Shown: positions 8,656 to 19,225, counted from the stretch's first letter. The stretch: DNA of 64,000 nt from an uncultured Piscinibacter sp. (GCF_937952055.1 NZ_CALFYO010000018.1:54508-118507), one strand, 5' to 3'. Notes: generated by a model from the letters alone, not told the origin. Program-made: numbers and translations.

Positions 8656-9333
8656 ATGGCCACGCATCTCGACCTCGAAGAACAAGAACAGCTCGACCAG
8701 CTCAAAGCCTTCTGGAACCAGTGGGGCAACCTGATCACCTGGAGCCTGACCCTGGTGCTGGCAGGCTTCGCGGCCTGGAACGGCTGGGGCTGGTGGCAGC
8801 GCGACCAGGCCGTCAAGGCCGCTGCGATGTTCGACGAACTGGAGAAGGCTGCCACGGCGGGCGAAGCGAGCAGGGCCGCCGGTATCTTCAAAGACTTGAA
8901 GGAACGCTTCCCGCGCACCGCCGTCACGCAGCAGGGGGGGCTGCTGGCCGCGAAGGTGCAGTTCGAGAAGGGCCAAGCCGACGAGGCCGCCGCGAGCCTG
9001 GGCTGGGTGGCCGAGAATGCCAAGGAAGACGAGTATCGGACGGTCGCGCGGCTGCGCCTGGCTGGGTTGCTGGCCGACCAGAAGAAGTACGACGAGGCGC
9101 TCAGGCAACTCGACGGCGCCACTGCCAAGGAGTTCGAGGCGCTGGTCGCCGACCGTCGCGGCGACGTCCTGCTTGCCCAGGGAAAGACCGAGGAGGCCAA
9201 GGCCGCCTTCAGGAAGGCCTGGGACACCATGGATCCGACGGTGCAGTACCGCCGGCTGATCGATGCCAAGCTGACGTCGCTGGGCGCGTCGCCGCCGGCC
9301 GAAGTGCCGCAGACTGCCGGAGCTGCCAAGTGA
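8656..9333 (+). CDS. yfgM: YfgM-like membrane-anchored tetratricopeptide protein
   Basis: This 225-residue protein matches the YfgM family: a short cytosolic acidic N-terminus (LDLEEQEQLDQLKAFW), one membrane helix around residues 30-48, and a periplasmic tetratricopeptide domain. In E. coli YfgM is an ancillary partner of the SecYEG translocon and periplasmic chaperones. The gene precedes bamB here as in many proteobacteria, and its TGA overlaps the bamB GTG. The MATHLDL start is preferred to an upstream frame extension that lacks family similarity. Confidence 0.88.
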   Translation: MATHLDLEEQEQLDQLKAFWNQWGNLITWSLTLVLAGFAAWNGWGWWQRDQAVKAAAMFDELEKAATAGEASRAAGIFKDLKERFPRTAVTQQGGLLAAKVQFEKGQADEAAASLGWVAENAKEDEYRTVARLRLAGLLADQKKYDEALRQLDGATAKEFEALVADRRGDVLLAQGKTEEAKAAFRKAWDTMDPTVQYRRLIDAKLTSLGASPPAEVPQTAGAAK

Positions 9334-10460
9334 GTGGCAGCCGCACGCTGTCCGGCCGTCTGGGGGCCGGCGTGCTGGCGCTGCTGCTGGCCGCCTGCTC
9401 CAGCGCACCGGAACGGCCGAAACCGACGCCGCTGGAGCCGATCGCCACGCCGATCGCCGGACGACAGGTCTGGTCTCAGCGCATGGGCAGCATCGATTTT
9501 CCGCTGTCGGTGGCGGTCAACGGGGGTGTCTTCACCGTGGCCAGCGCCGACGGTACCGTGGCCGCCTTGCAGGCGGACGACGGACGCGAACTCTGGCGCA
9601 CCGACGCGGGCGGGCGCATCGTGGCGGGCGTGGGCAGCGACGGGCGTTTCGCCGCAGTGGTCACGCGCGAGGGCGATCTCGTCGTGGTGGAGGCTGGCAA
9701 GCAGGTCTGGCGCAAGCCGATCGGCACCAAGGTGGTGACCGCGCCGCTGGTGGCGGGCGAGCGAGTGTTCGTGCTCGGCGTGGACCGGCGCGTGATGGCC
9801 TTCGACGTGCTCGACGGCCGCAAGCTCTGGTCGGTGCAGCGACCAGGCGAGCCGCTGACGCTGGCGCAGGGTGGCGTGCTCGCGCCCTTCAAGAACACGC
9901 TGTTGGTGGGGCAGGGGCCGCGTCTGGCCGGCATCGACCCGCTGAACGGTTCGCTGCGCTGGGAGGTGCCGATCGCCTCGCCGCGCGGCACCAACGAAGT
10001 CGAACGCCTGGCCGACCTGGTGGCGCCGCTGGTGCGACTGGGCGACACCGTGTGCGTGCGCGCCTTCCAGTCGGCCGTCGGCTGCGTGAACGCCGAGCGC
10101 GGAACACTGCAATGGACCAAGTCGGTCGGCGGCACCGAAGGCGTGTCGGGCAATGAGCAGTTCGTCGTCGGTGCCGACGGATCGGACCGCCTGACCGCCT
10201 GGCGCACCACGTCGGGCGAGGTGGCCTGGAGCAGCGAAGCGCTGCTCTACCGCAGCCTCAGCGCGCCGCTGGTGGTGGGCCCCACCGTGGCCTTCGTCGA
10301 TGCCGAAGGCACCGTGCACTGGTTGTCGATCGACAAGGGTGAGCCCCTGCTGCGCCTGGGCACCGACAGTTCCGGCCCGGCGGCCGCCCCGGCGGTGTCG
10401 GCCACCACGCTGCTCGTCGTCACGCGCAACGGCGGGCTGTTCGCGTTCCGTCCCAACTGA
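9330..10460 (+). CDS. bamB: Outer membrane protein assembly factor BamB
   Basis: BamB is the beta-propeller lipoprotein of the BAM complex that inserts outer-membrane proteins; BamA is encoded at 33191. The 376-residue product starts at GTG 9330, overlapping yfgM (GTGA). It has a lipoprotein signal ending at LLAAC (Cys23). The propeller repeats are marked by PQQ-like motifs such as VASADGTVAALQADDGRELW, AFDVLDGRKLWS and GIDPLNGSLRWEV. The chain ends in GGLFAFRPN. Confidence 0.95.
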   Translation: MSGSRTLSGRLGAGVLALLLAACSSAPERPKPTPLEPIATPIAGRQVWSQRMGSIDFPLSVAVNGGVFTVASADGTVAALQADDGRELWRTDAGGRIVAGVGSDGRFAAVVTREGDLVVVEAGKQVWRKPIGTKVVTAPLVAGERVFVLGVDRRVMAFDVLDGRKLWSVQRPGEPLTLAQGGVLAPFKNTLLVGQGPRLAGIDPLNGSLRWEVPIASPRGTNEVERLADLVAPLVRLGDTVCVRAFQSAVGCVNAERGTLQWTKSVGGTEGVSGNEQFVVGADGSDRLTAWRTTSGEVAWSSEALLYRSLSAPLVVGPTVAFVDAEGTVHWLSIDKGEPLLRLGTDSSGPAAAPAVSATTLLVVTRNGGLFAFRPN

Positions 10461-10476
10461 GCGCGCGGACACGTCG

Positions 10477-11808
10477 ATGAAGCCCGTCATCGCCTTGGTG
10501 GGGCGCCCCAATGTGGGCAAGTCGACGCTGTTCAACCGCATGACGAAGAGCCGCGACGCCATCGTCGCCGACTTCGCCGGCCTGACCCGCGACCGCCACT
10601 ATGGCGACGGCCGCCTCGGCGATCGCGAGTTCATCGTCGTCGACACCGGTGGCTTCGAGCCGACCGCCGAGTCGGGCATCGTCAAGGAGATGGCCAAGCA
10701 GACACGCCAGGCCGTGGCCGAGGCCGACGCGGTGATCTTCGTCGTCGACGTGCGCGGCGGCTTGTCGGCGCAGGACCACGACATCGCAAGATTCCTGCGC
10801 ACCACCGGCAAAAAGGTGCTGCTGGCGGCAAACAAGGCCGAGGGCATGGCCGATTCGCCGGCACTCGGCGAGTTCTACGAATTGGGCCTGGGCACGCCGC
10901 ACCCGGTGTCGGCCGCGCACGGACAGGGCGTGCGCAGCCTCATCGAGGCGGCACTCGCCGATTTCGCGTTCGACGCGGAGGCGGACGCCGAAGACGAGGC
11001 CGACAGGCCGATCCGCCTCGCCGTGGCCGGCCGACCGAACGTCGGCAAGTCGACGCTGATCAACACTTGGCTGGGCGAGGAGCGCCTCGTCGCCTTCGAC
11101 CTGCCGGGCACGACGCGCGACGCCATCCACGTGCCTTTCGAGCGTCAGGGCCAGAAGTTCGAACTGATCGACACCGCCGGCCTGCGCCGCAAGGGAAGGG
11201 TGTTCGAGGCGATCGAGAAGTTCTCCGTGGTCAAGACGCTGCAGGCGATCGCCGACGCCAACGTCGTGCTGCTGCTGCTCGATGCCACCCAGGGCGTCAC
11301 GGACCAAGACGCGCACATCGCCGGTTACATCCTGGACAGCGGCCGGGCGGTGGTGCTGGCCGTCAACAAGTGGGATGCGGTCGACGACTACCAGAAGCAG
11401 ACCTTGCAGCGCTCGATCGAGCAGCGACTGGCCTTCCTCAAGTTCGCGCCCTTGCTGCACATCTCGGCGAAGAAGCGCCAGGGTCTGGGCCCGGTGTGGA
11501 AGGCGATCGCCGATGCGCACGCCTCGGCCACGCGCAAGATGCCCACGCCGGTGCTCACGCGGCTGCTGCACGAGGCGGTGGAGCACCAGGCGCCCAAGCG
11601 CGCCGGCATGTTCCGGCCCAAGCTGCGCTACGCCCACCAGGGCGGCATGAACCCGCCGATCATCGTCATCCATGGCAACTCGCTGGAGCACGTGACCGAC
11701 TCGTACAAGCGCTTCCTGGAAGGGCGCTTCCGTGAACACTTCAAGCTGGTCGGCACCCCCTTGCGCATCGAAATGCGTTCGTCGCGGAACCCCTTCGACG
11801 AGAAGTAG
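10477..11808 (+). CDS. der: Ribosome-assembly GTPase Der (EngA)
   Basis: Der is an essential GTPase with two tandem G domains that acts in late 50S subunit assembly. The 443-residue product shows P-loops GRPNVGKST at residues 9-17 and again at 185-193, each with DTGG or DTAG switch motifs (VVDTGGFEP, LIDTAGLRR). The specificity motif of the second domain is NKWD; in the first domain it reads NKAE, as in many Der proteins. A KH-like C-terminal domain follows (LRYAHQGGMNPPIIVIHGN). It is placed 16 bp after bamB. Confidence 0.97.
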   Translation: MKPVIALVGRPNVGKSTLFNRMTKSRDAIVADFAGLTRDRHYGDGRLGDREFIVVDTGGFEPTAESGIVKEMAKQTRQAVAEADAVIFVVDVRGGLSAQDHDIARFLRTTGKKVLLAANKAEGMADSPALGEFYELGLGTPHPVSAAHGQGVRSLIEAALADFAFDAEADAEDEADRPIRLAVAGRPNVGKSTLINTWLGEERLVAFDLPGTTRDAIHVPFERQGQKFELIDTAGLRRKGRVFEAIEKFSVVKTLQAIADANVVLLLLDATQGVTDQDAHIAGYILDSGRAVVLAVNKWDAVDDYQKQTLQRSIEQRLAFLKFAPLLHISAKKRQGLGPVWKAIADAHASATRKMPTPVLTRLLHEAVEHQAPKRAGMFRPKLRYAHQGGMNPPIIVIHGNSLEHVTDSYKRFLEGRFREHFKLVGTPLRIEMRSSRNPFDEK

Positions 11809-11908
11809 TCGGATTTCCTGATCACAAGGTCAATGCGGGGATTCCATCAGCCCGCGAAAGCGCTGTGTTAACGTCAGCGTTCTACGAACTTTCATCACGG
11901 AGCATATC

Positions 11909-12151
11909 GTGAGCAACAAAGGGCAACTCCTACAAGACCCGTTTCTGAACCTGCTGCGCAAGGAGCATGTGCCGGTGTCGATCTACCTCGTCAACGGCAT
12001 CAAGCTGCAGGGCCACATCGAGTCTTTCGATCAGTATGTGGTGCTGCTCCGCAATACCGTCACGCAGATGGTCTACAAGCACGCGATCTCCACCGTCGTG
12101 CCCGGCCGCGCAGTGAACTTCCACGCCAACGAAGCGCCCGAGCAGGCTTGA
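11909..12151 (+). CDS. hfq: RNA chaperone Hfq
   Basis: Hfq is the hexameric Sm-like protein that pairs small RNAs with mRNAs. The 80-residue product begins NKGQLLQDPFLNLLRKEH and includes the Sm2 motif YKHAIS with VNGIKLQGHIESFD. The start is a GTG at 11909, with GGAG six bases upstream. The 100-bp gap after der contains a small hairpin (CGCTG/CAGCG, 11861-11879) but no promoter I can call. The stop overlaps the TTG start of hflX; hfq-hflX-hflK-hflC is the classical order. Confidence 0.98.
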   Translation: MSNKGQLLQDPFLNLLRKEHVPVSIYLVNGIKLQGHIESFDQYVVLLRNTVTQMVYKHAISTVVPGRAVNFHANEAPEQA

Positions 12152-13398
12152 GTTCCACGCAAGCCATCGGCCCGGGCAGCGCCCCGGCCCGGGCCATCCT
12201 TGTTGGCGTCGACTTCGGCGGCCGCGGCCCGTTCGACGAGTCGCTCGACGAACTCGCGCTGCTTGCCGAATCCGCCGGCGATGCGCCGGTGGCGCGCGTC
12301 ATCGCGCGTCGCAAGGCGCCGGACCCGGCGCTGTTCGTCGGCTCGGGCAAGGCCGACGAGATCAAGGCGCTGGTGGAAGGCCATCGCGCCGAGGCGGTGT
12401 TGTTCGACCAGGCACTGTCGCCGGCGCAGCAGCGCAACCTGGAGCAGTTCCTGGGCGTGGCGGTCGCCGACCGCACCATGCTCATCCTGGAGATCTTCGC
12501 CGCCCGCGCGCAGAGCCACGAGGGCAAGCTGCAGGTCGAGCTGGCACGGCTGCAGTACCTCGCCACGCGGCTGGTGCGTCGCTGGAGCCACCTCGAGCGC
12601 CAGCAGGGCGGCATCGGCACGCGCGGCGGTCCGGGAGAGGCGCAGATCGAGCTCGACCGGCGCATGATCGACGATCGCATCAAGACGGTGAAGTCTCGGC
12701 TCGAGCGCGTGAAGAAGCAGCGCAAGACGCAGCGCCGCGCGCGCGAGCGCAACCAGACGTTCCGCGTCTCCCTGGTCGGCTACACCAACGCCGGCAAGTC
12801 GACGCTGTTCAACGCGTTGGTCAAGGCTCGAAGCTTTGCCGCAGACCAGCTCTTCGCGACGTTGGATACCACGACGCGGCAGCTCTACCTCGAGGAGGCC
12901 GGCCGGGCCGTGTCGCTGTCCGACACGGTCGGCTTCATCCGCGACCTTCCGCACAAGCTGGTCGAGGCCTTCGAGGCGACGCTGCAGGAAGCCGCCGACG
13001 CCGATCTGCTGCTGCATGTGGTCGACTGCGCGAGTCCTGTGCTCGACGAGCAGATGGCCGAAGTCGAGCGCGTGCTCGAGGAGATCGGCGCCGGCAGGAT
13101 CCCGCAGGTGCTGGTCTTCAACAAGGTCGACCGGCTCGAGCCGAGCCAGCGACCGCGTCTGCTGCGCGACGTGATCGAGCGCGACGGCGGTCAGCGCGTG
13201 CCGCGCGTCTTCGTCAGTGCCCTCGACGGTACCGGCCTGGCCGAACTGCGGCAGGTGCTGACCGAAGCTGTCGACGGCTCGTTGCCAGACTTGAATGCCG
13301 AGACGCGGACCTCACTTGAGGCGGACTCGCTTGTCGAGACCGACGCCACGCCGCTCGAGGCCCCTTCCACCGGAACCCACGATTCGTTCGCATCATGA
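12148..13398 (+). CDS. hflX: Ribosome-splitting GTPase HflX
   Basis: HflX binds 50S subunits and rescues stalled or heat-damaged ribosomes. The 416-residue product has the N-terminal HflX domain, the glycine-rich linker GGIGTRGGPGEAQIELDRR, and a coiled basic segment. The G domain shows P-loop GYTNAGKST (211-219), DTVGFIRDLPHKLVEAF and NKVD. The start is TTG 12148, overlapping the hfq stop (TTGA); no ATG or GTG fits better before the conserved region. The last roughly 40 residues are acidic and Thr/Ser-rich with no family match. The end overlaps hflK. Confidence 0.95.
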   Translation: MSSTQAIGPGSAPARAILVGVDFGGRGPFDESLDELALLAESAGDAPVARVIARRKAPDPALFVGSGKADEIKALVEGHRAEAVLFDQALSPAQQRNLEQFLGVAVADRTMLILEIFAARAQSHEGKLQVELARLQYLATRLVRRWSHLERQQGGIGTRGGPGEAQIELDRRMIDDRIKTVKSRLERVKKQRKTQRRARERNQTFRVSLVGYTNAGKSTLFNALVKARSFAADQLFATLDTTTRQLYLEEAGRAVSLSDTVGFIRDLPHKLVEAFEATLQEAADADLLLHVVDCASPVLDEQMAEVERVLEEIGAGRIPQVLVFNKVDRLEPSQRPRLLRDVIERDGGQRVPRVFVSALDGTGLAELRQVLTEAVDGSLPDLNAETRTSLEADSLVETDATPLEAPSTGTHDSFAS

Positions 13399-14726
13399 TG
13401 AATCAAGCGAGTCCCTCATCCGCCGGCCTGCGGGCCCGGCTCCGCGCCGCGGCGCAGGCGGCACGTGCGCTGCTGGCGGGCGCCTTCGCCGCGACCCGGC
13501 AGAGCTTGCGTCCGGCCGGCGCCGACCTGAGCTTGTCCAACGGCCGCAACGACGGGCCGCCGGACCTCGACGAACTGTGGCGGGACTTCAATCGCAAGCT
13601 CGGCGGCCTGTTCGGCGGCAAGGGCGGAGGCCAGCGTCCGGGCGGGTCGTCGGACGACGGCAGCGGGCCGGGCAACTTCCCGCCGGACATGAAGAGCGCC
13701 GGAATCGGCGCTGGCCTGATCGGCGGCGTGGTGGCGCTGATTTGGCTGGGCAGCGGCTTCTTCATCGTCCAGGAAGGCCAGCAAGCGGTGGTCACGTCCT
13801 TCGGCAAGTACAGCCACACGGCGGATGCCGGCTTCCAATGGCGCATGCCGTATCCCTTCCAGGCCCATGAGACGGTCAGCGTCACGCAACTGCGCTCGCG
13901 CGAGGTCGGGCGCAATGCGGTCGTGCAGGCCACGGGGCTGCGCGATTCGTCGATGTTGACGCAGGACGAGAACATCATCGACATCCGCTTCACCGTGCAG
14001 TACCGCCTGAAGGACGCGCGCGCCTTCCTGTTCGAGAACCGCGACCCGGAAGAGGCCGTCACGCTGGCCGCAGAGTCGGCGGTCCGCGAGATCGTCGGTC
14101 GCACCAACATCGACTCGGTGCTCTACGAGCAGCGCGATGCCGTCGCGGCCGAACTGGTGAAGTCGATCCAGAGCCAGCTCGACCGGCTGAAGACGGGGGT
14201 CATCATCGCCAACGTGAACCTGCAGAGCGTGCAGCCTCCCGAGCAGGTGCAGGCGGCGTTCGAGGACACACTCAAGGCAGGCCAGGACGGTGATCGCCTG
14301 AAGAAGGAAGGCTTGGCCTACGCCAGCGATGTGATCCCGAAGGCGCAGGGCACGGCCGCACGGCTGCGCGAGGAGGCCGAGGGCTACAAGGCCAGCGTGG
14401 TGGCGCAGGCCGAAGGTGACGCGCAGCGTTTCACCCGCGTGCTCGCGGAGTACCAGAAGGCGCCAGGCGTAACGCGCGACCGCCTGTACATCGAGACGAT
14501 GCAGCAAGTCTATTCGAACGTGAGCAAGGTGATGATCGACAGCCGCAGCAATTCCAACCTGCTCTACCTGCCGCTGGACAAGCTGATGCAGCAGGCCGGC
14601 GCGGCGCCTGCCGCGCAGGCTGCGGGCACGAGCGCCGCGCCGATCGACGCCTCGAGCGCCGCCGCGGCGGGTGCCGACGCACGCTCGCGCGACGGTCAGC
14701 GCAGCCGCGATCGCGAGAGCCGCTGA
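13395..14726 (+). CDS. hflK: FtsH regulator HflK
   Basis: HflK pairs with HflC in a membrane SPFH complex that encloses and modulates the protease FtsH. The 443-residue product carries PPDLDELWRDFNRKL, a Gly-rich linker, one membrane helix near 105-128 and then the SPFH domain (IVQEGQQAVVTSFGKY onward). An Ala/Ser-rich C-terminal tail follows. From the first ATG the protein has about 45 Ala/Arg-rich residues before the usual family start at SLSNGRND. The true start could therefore be an internal CTG or TTG near 13529-13535, but the ATGATG overlapping the hflX stop favours the long form. Confidence 0.94.
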   Translation: MMNQASPSSAGLRARLRAAAQAARALLAGAFAATRQSLRPAGADLSLSNGRNDGPPDLDELWRDFNRKLGGLFGGKGGGQRPGGSSDDGSGPGNFPPDMKSAGIGAGLIGGVVALIWLGSGFFIVQEGQQAVVTSFGKYSHTADAGFQWRMPYPFQAHETVSVTQLRSREVGRNAVVQATGLRDSSMLTQDENIIDIRFTVQYRLKDARAFLFENRDPEEAVTLAAESAVREIVGRTNIDSVLYEQRDAVAAELVKSIQSQLDRLKTGVIIANVNLQSVQPPEQVQAAFEDTLKAGQDGDRLKKEGLAYASDVIPKAQGTAARLREEAEGYKASVVAQAEGDAQRFTRVLAEYQKAPGVTRDRLYIETMQQVYSNVSKVMIDSRSNSNLLYLPLDKLMQQAGAAPAAQAAGTSAAPIDASSAAAAGADARSRDGQRSRDRESR

Positions 14727-14745
14727 GTACCGGGAGCACAACAAC

Positions 14746-15639
14746 ATGAATCGCATCGGACTCATCGTCGGACTCGTGCTGCTCGCGCTCATGGCCGCAG
14801 CCTCCACGCTGTTCGTGGTCGACCAGCGCCAGGTGGCCGTCATTTACGCGCTCGGCGAGATCAAGGAAGTGATCACCGAGCCGGGCCTGAAGGTCAAGCT
14901 GCCGCCGCCGTTCCAGAACGTCGTCTTCCTCGACCGGCGCATCCAGACGCTGGACAGCCCCGACACGCGGCCCATCTTCACGGCCGAGAAGAAGAGCCTC
15001 GTGATCGACTGGCTGGTCAAGTGGCGCGTCGCCGAACCGCGCCAGTTCATCCGCAACAACGGCACCGACATACGTAACCTCGAGGCACGCCTCGCGCCGG
15101 TCGTGCACGCGGCGTTCAACGAGGAGGTCACCAAGCGCACCGTCGGCGGCGTGCTCTCGCGCGAGCGCGACAAGGTCATGCAGGACGTGCGGGCGCGTCT
15201 GGACGACGACGCGAAGGCCTTCGGCATCGAGATTCTCGACGTGCGCATCAAGCGCGTCGACTTCGTCGCCAACATCACCGATTCAATCTACAGCCGCATG
15301 CGCTCCGAGCGCCAGCAGGTTGCGAACCAGCTGCGTTCCACCGGCGGTGCCGAGGGCGAAAAGATCCGGGCCGATGCGGACCGCCAGCGCCAGATCATCG
15401 TCGCCGAGGCCTACCGTGACGCGCAGAAGATCAAGGGTGAAGGCGACGCGCGGGCATCGGCGATCTTCGCCGAAGCCTTTGGCCGAGATCCGCAGTTTGC
15501 CGAGTTCTACCGCAGCCTCGAGGCCTACCGCGCCAGTTTCCGCAACAAGGGCGACGTGATGGTGATCGACCCGAGCAGCGAGTTCTTCCGTGCCATGCGC
15601 GGCAACTCGCCGGCGCCGGCGGCGCCCGCGAAGAAGTAG
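14746..15639 (+). CDS. hflC: FtsH regulator HflC
   Basis: HflC is the partner of HflK in the FtsH-associated SPFH complex. The 297-residue product has an N-terminal membrane anchor (about 4-23) and the SPFH core beginning VVDQRQVAVIYALGEIKEV. Further family motifs are TKRTVGGVLSRERDKVM and IKGEGDARASAIFAEAFGRD. The start MNRIGL has GGGAG ahead of it. An upstream in-frame ATG would add a sequence without family likeness and overlap hflK heavily. Confidence 0.96.
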   Translation: MNRIGLIVGLVLLALMAAASTLFVVDQRQVAVIYALGEIKEVITEPGLKVKLPPPFQNVVFLDRRIQTLDSPDTRPIFTAEKKSLVIDWLVKWRVAEPRQFIRNNGTDIRNLEARLAPVVHAAFNEEVTKRTVGGVLSRERDKVMQDVRARLDDDAKAFGIEILDVRIKRVDFVANITDSIYSRMRSERQQVANQLRSTGGAEGEKIRADADRQRQIIVAEAYRDAQKIKGEGDARASAIFAEAFGRDPQFAEFYRSLEAYRASFRNKGDVMVIDPSSEFFRAMRGNSPAPAAPAKK

Positions 15640-15645
15640 TCCGCG

Positions 15646-15846
15646 GTGGGCTCGGGTGTCTGGGACCTGCTGCTCGCGGCCTGCGCGCTGATGCTCGTGC
15701 TCGAAGGGCTGCTGCCCTTCTTCAGCCCGGCTGCATGGCGCCGACTGTTCGAGCAGGCGACAAGGCTGTCCGACGGGCAGATCCGCTTCCTCGGCCTGTC
15801 GAGCATGCTCCTCGGGGTGGTGTTGCTGCTGTTGTTCTGGGGTTGA
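15646..15846 (+). CDS. Small DUF2065 (YjeT-like) membrane protein
   Basis: This 66-residue protein starts at GTG 15646, seven bases after hflC. It has two hydrophobic helices (about 6-25 and 47-64) with FSPAAWRRLFEQ between them, typical of DUF2065 proteins found next to hflKC. Its function is not established. Confidence 0.85.
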   Translation: MGSGVWDLLLAACALMLVLEGLLPFFSPAAWRRLFEQATRLSDGQIRFLGLSSMLLGVVLLLLFWG

Positions 15847-15876
15847 GCGCGCCGCGGAACCGGGCGGTGCGGCCGG

Positions 15877-15882
15877 TACAAT
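15877..15882 (+). promoter_or_regulatory. Candidate -10 element ahead of hisZ
   Basis: A TACAAT hexamer lies 28 bp before the hisZ ATG in the 64-bp gap after the DUF2065 gene, in the same local setting (GGNTACAAT-like) as the one before ndk. I see no convincing -35 at the right spacing. Confidence 0.3.
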
Positions 15883-15910
15883 TCGGTTTTTAATCCGGCA
15901 CCGCTTTCCC

Positions 15911-17068
15911 ATGTCTTCTGCTTGGCTGCTGCCCGAGCACATTGCCGATGTCTTGCCCGCGCAGGCCAGACACATCGAAGAGCTGAGGCGCGGTCTTCTC
16001 GACGTCGCACGCTCGTTCGGCTGCGAGCTGGTCATGCCGCCACTGATGGAGCACATCGAGTCGCTGCTGTCCGGCACGGGTCGTGACCTCGACCTGAAGA
16101 CATTCAAGCTGGTCGACCAGCTCAGCGGCCGCACGCTGGGCGTGCGTGCCGATGCCACGCCGCAGGTGGCGCGCATCGACGCCCACCTGCTGAACCGCGC
16201 CGGCGTCACGCGCCTGTGCTACTGCGGACCGGTGCTGCACACGCGGCCCTCGGGCATGCAGGGAACGCGCGAGCCGCTGCAGTTCGGTGCGGAGATCTAC
16301 GGGCACGCGGGCCTGGAGGCCGATCTGGAGGTGCAGGATCTCGCGCTCGATTGCCTGGGTGGGGCCGGTCTCGGCAAACTGACCATCGACCTGGCGGATG
16401 CGCGCATCGTGCGGGCGCTGCTGGATGGCGTCGAGCGGTCGCGCCACGCCGACATCCACGCTGCACTGGCGGCCAAGGACTCTGCAGAGCTCGGTGAGCT
16501 CTGTGCCGGCCTGCCTGAGCCGGTTCGTGCGGCGTTGCTCTGTCTGCCTTCGCTTTACGGCGACGACGAGGCGATTGCCGCTGCTCGACGCGCCTTGCCC
16601 GACCTCAACGCCGTGCGTGCCGCCCTCGACGACCTTTCGACGCTGGCGCGCCATGCGAGCCAGGCGCATCCCGAGGTCCAGGTCGGCTTCGACCTCGCCG
16701 ATGTGGGTGGCGCGTCCTACTACAGCGGCGCGCGCTTCGCGATCTATGCGCAGGGGTCGAGCGACGCGATAGCGCGCGGCGGGCGCTACGACGAAGTCGG
16801 CGCGATCTTCGGCCGCAACCGTCCTGCAGTGGGCTTCAGCCTGGACCTGAAGGAACTGGCCGAGTTGGTGCCGGGTCGCGGCGCTCGTCCGGCCGTGCGC
16901 GCGCCGTGGTCGGAGGATCCCGGCCTGCGCGCCGCCGTGCGCCGACTGCGCGAGCAGGGCGAGACGGTCGTGTGCATCCTGCCCGGCCACGGGCACGAAG
17001 GGCAGGAATTCGAGTGCGACCGCGAGCTGGTCGCCGTGGCCGGCCACTGGGCGGTGCGCGCGCTGTGA
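15911..17068 (+). CDS. hisZ: ATP phosphoribosyltransferase regulatory subunit HisZ
   Basis: HisZ is a catalytically silent paralogue of HisS that activates the short form of HisG, the first enzyme of histidine synthesis. The 385-residue product has the class II core (LLPEHIADVLPAQARHIEEL, RADATPQVARIDAHL, GGRYDEVGAIFGRNRPAVGF). It lacks the histidine-specific RGxDYY segment seen in HisS. Its position between hflC and purA is characteristic of Betaproteobacteria. HisG itself is not in the window. Confidence 0.94.
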   Translation: MSSAWLLPEHIADVLPAQARHIEELRRGLLDVARSFGCELVMPPLMEHIESLLSGTGRDLDLKTFKLVDQLSGRTLGVRADATPQVARIDAHLLNRAGVTRLCYCGPVLHTRPSGMQGTREPLQFGAEIYGHAGLEADLEVQDLALDCLGGAGLGKLTIDLADARIVRALLDGVERSRHADIHAALAAKDSAELGELCAGLPEPVRAALLCLPSLYGDDEAIAAARRALPDLNAVRAALDDLSTLARHASQAHPEVQVGFDLADVGGASYYSGARFAIYAQGSSDAIARGGRYDEVGAIFGRNRPAVGFSLDLKELAELVPGRGARPAVRAPWSEDPGLRAAVRRLREQGETVVCILPGHGHEGQEFECDRELVAVAGHWAVRAL

Positions 17069-17102
17069 GCGCGGAGCGCCGAGGATTCAGCAGTATCGAG
17101 TG

Positions 17103-18452
<1,350 letters not shown>

Positions 18453-18494
18453 CTGCAATCAGCGCAGCCGCCCTCATTTCCCTGGAGTTCGTCC

Positions 18495-19016
18495 ATGCTG
18501 ACCGACGACGGCAAACATCTCTACGTCTCGTGGGACGAGTACCACATGCTGATCGAGCGCCTGGCGCTGAAGGTCCACGCTTCGGGTTGGGACTTCGACC
18601 AGATCCTCTGTCTGGCGCGCGGTGGCATGCGGCCCGGTGACGTGCTTTCGCGCGTGTTCGATAAGCCGCTCGCGATCATGTCGACGAGTTCGTACCGCGC
18701 CGAGGCGGGCACCATCCAGGGCCGTCTGGACATGGCCAAGTACATCACGCTGCCCAAGGGTGAACTGGCCGGCCGCGTGCTGCTGGTCGACGACCTGGCC
18801 GATTCCGGCGTGACGCTGCGCGCCGTCGTGGACCGACTGCGCGGCATGCCCTCGATCAGCGAACTGCGCTCGGCGGTCATCTGGACCAAGGGGGTGTCGA
18901 GCTACACGCCCGACTACTACGTCGAGCTGCTGCCCACGAGTCCGTGGATCCACCAGCCGTTCGAGGAATACGACGAGCTTCGCCCCGAAGGACTGGCGAA
19001 GAAGTTCGTCATCTAG
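18495..19016 (+). CDS. Purine-type phosphoribosyltransferase (type I fold)
   Basis: The 173-residue product has a PRPP-binding motif RVLLVDDLADSGVTL around residues 93-107 and LARGGMRPGDVLSRVF near 41-56. This is the signature of type I phosphoribosyltransferases of the xanthine/hypoxanthine group. It probably salvages a purine base with PRPP, in keeping with purA just upstream, but the base specificity cannot be read from sequence. It ends 78 bp before the 3' end of the convergent tRNA-Leu gene. Confidence 0.88.
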   Translation: MLTDDGKHLYVSWDEYHMLIERLALKVHASGWDFDQILCLARGGMRPGDVLSRVFDKPLAIMSTSSYRAEAGTIQGRLDMAKYITLPKGELAGRVLLVDDLADSGVTLRAVVDRLRGMPSISELRSAVIWTKGVSSYTPDYYVELLPTSPWIHQPFEEYDELRPEGLAKKFVI

Positions 19017-19041
19017 GCGAGTCTGGAAAGGCTGCGCACAA

Positions 19042-19072
19042 ACAAAAAGGCCAGCGCATCGGCGCCGGCCTT
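19042..19072 (-). terminator. Intrinsic terminator of tRNA-Leu
   Basis: On the minus strand this is AAGGCC-c-GCGC, loop CGAT, GCGC-a-GGCCTT, followed by a T-rich tail (TTTTTGTTTG). The hairpin starts 22 bp past the CCA end of the tRNA. On the plus strand the tail is not U-rich, so it is oriented for the tRNA; it may also slow transcription arriving from the phosphoribosyltransferase gene. Confidence 0.85.
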
Positions 19073-19093
19073 CTCTTCACTGTCTCTATCATC

Positions 19094-19178
<85 letters not shown>

Positions 19179-19195
19179 ATTTCAGGAAGTCTTGG

Positions 19196-19225
19196 ATCAT
19201 ATCATCAAAACAAATCAACACTCAA
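19196..19225 (-). promoter_or_regulatory. Sigma70-type promoter of tRNA-Leu
   Basis: On the minus strand, TTGAGT (plus positions 19220-19225) and TATGAT (19196-19201) are separated by 18 bp. They match the -35 and -10 consensus at four and five of six bases. Transcription would begin about 10 nt before the mature tRNA 5' end. The interval is AT-rich compared with its surroundings and is shared with the divergent rnr gene. Confidence 0.65.
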
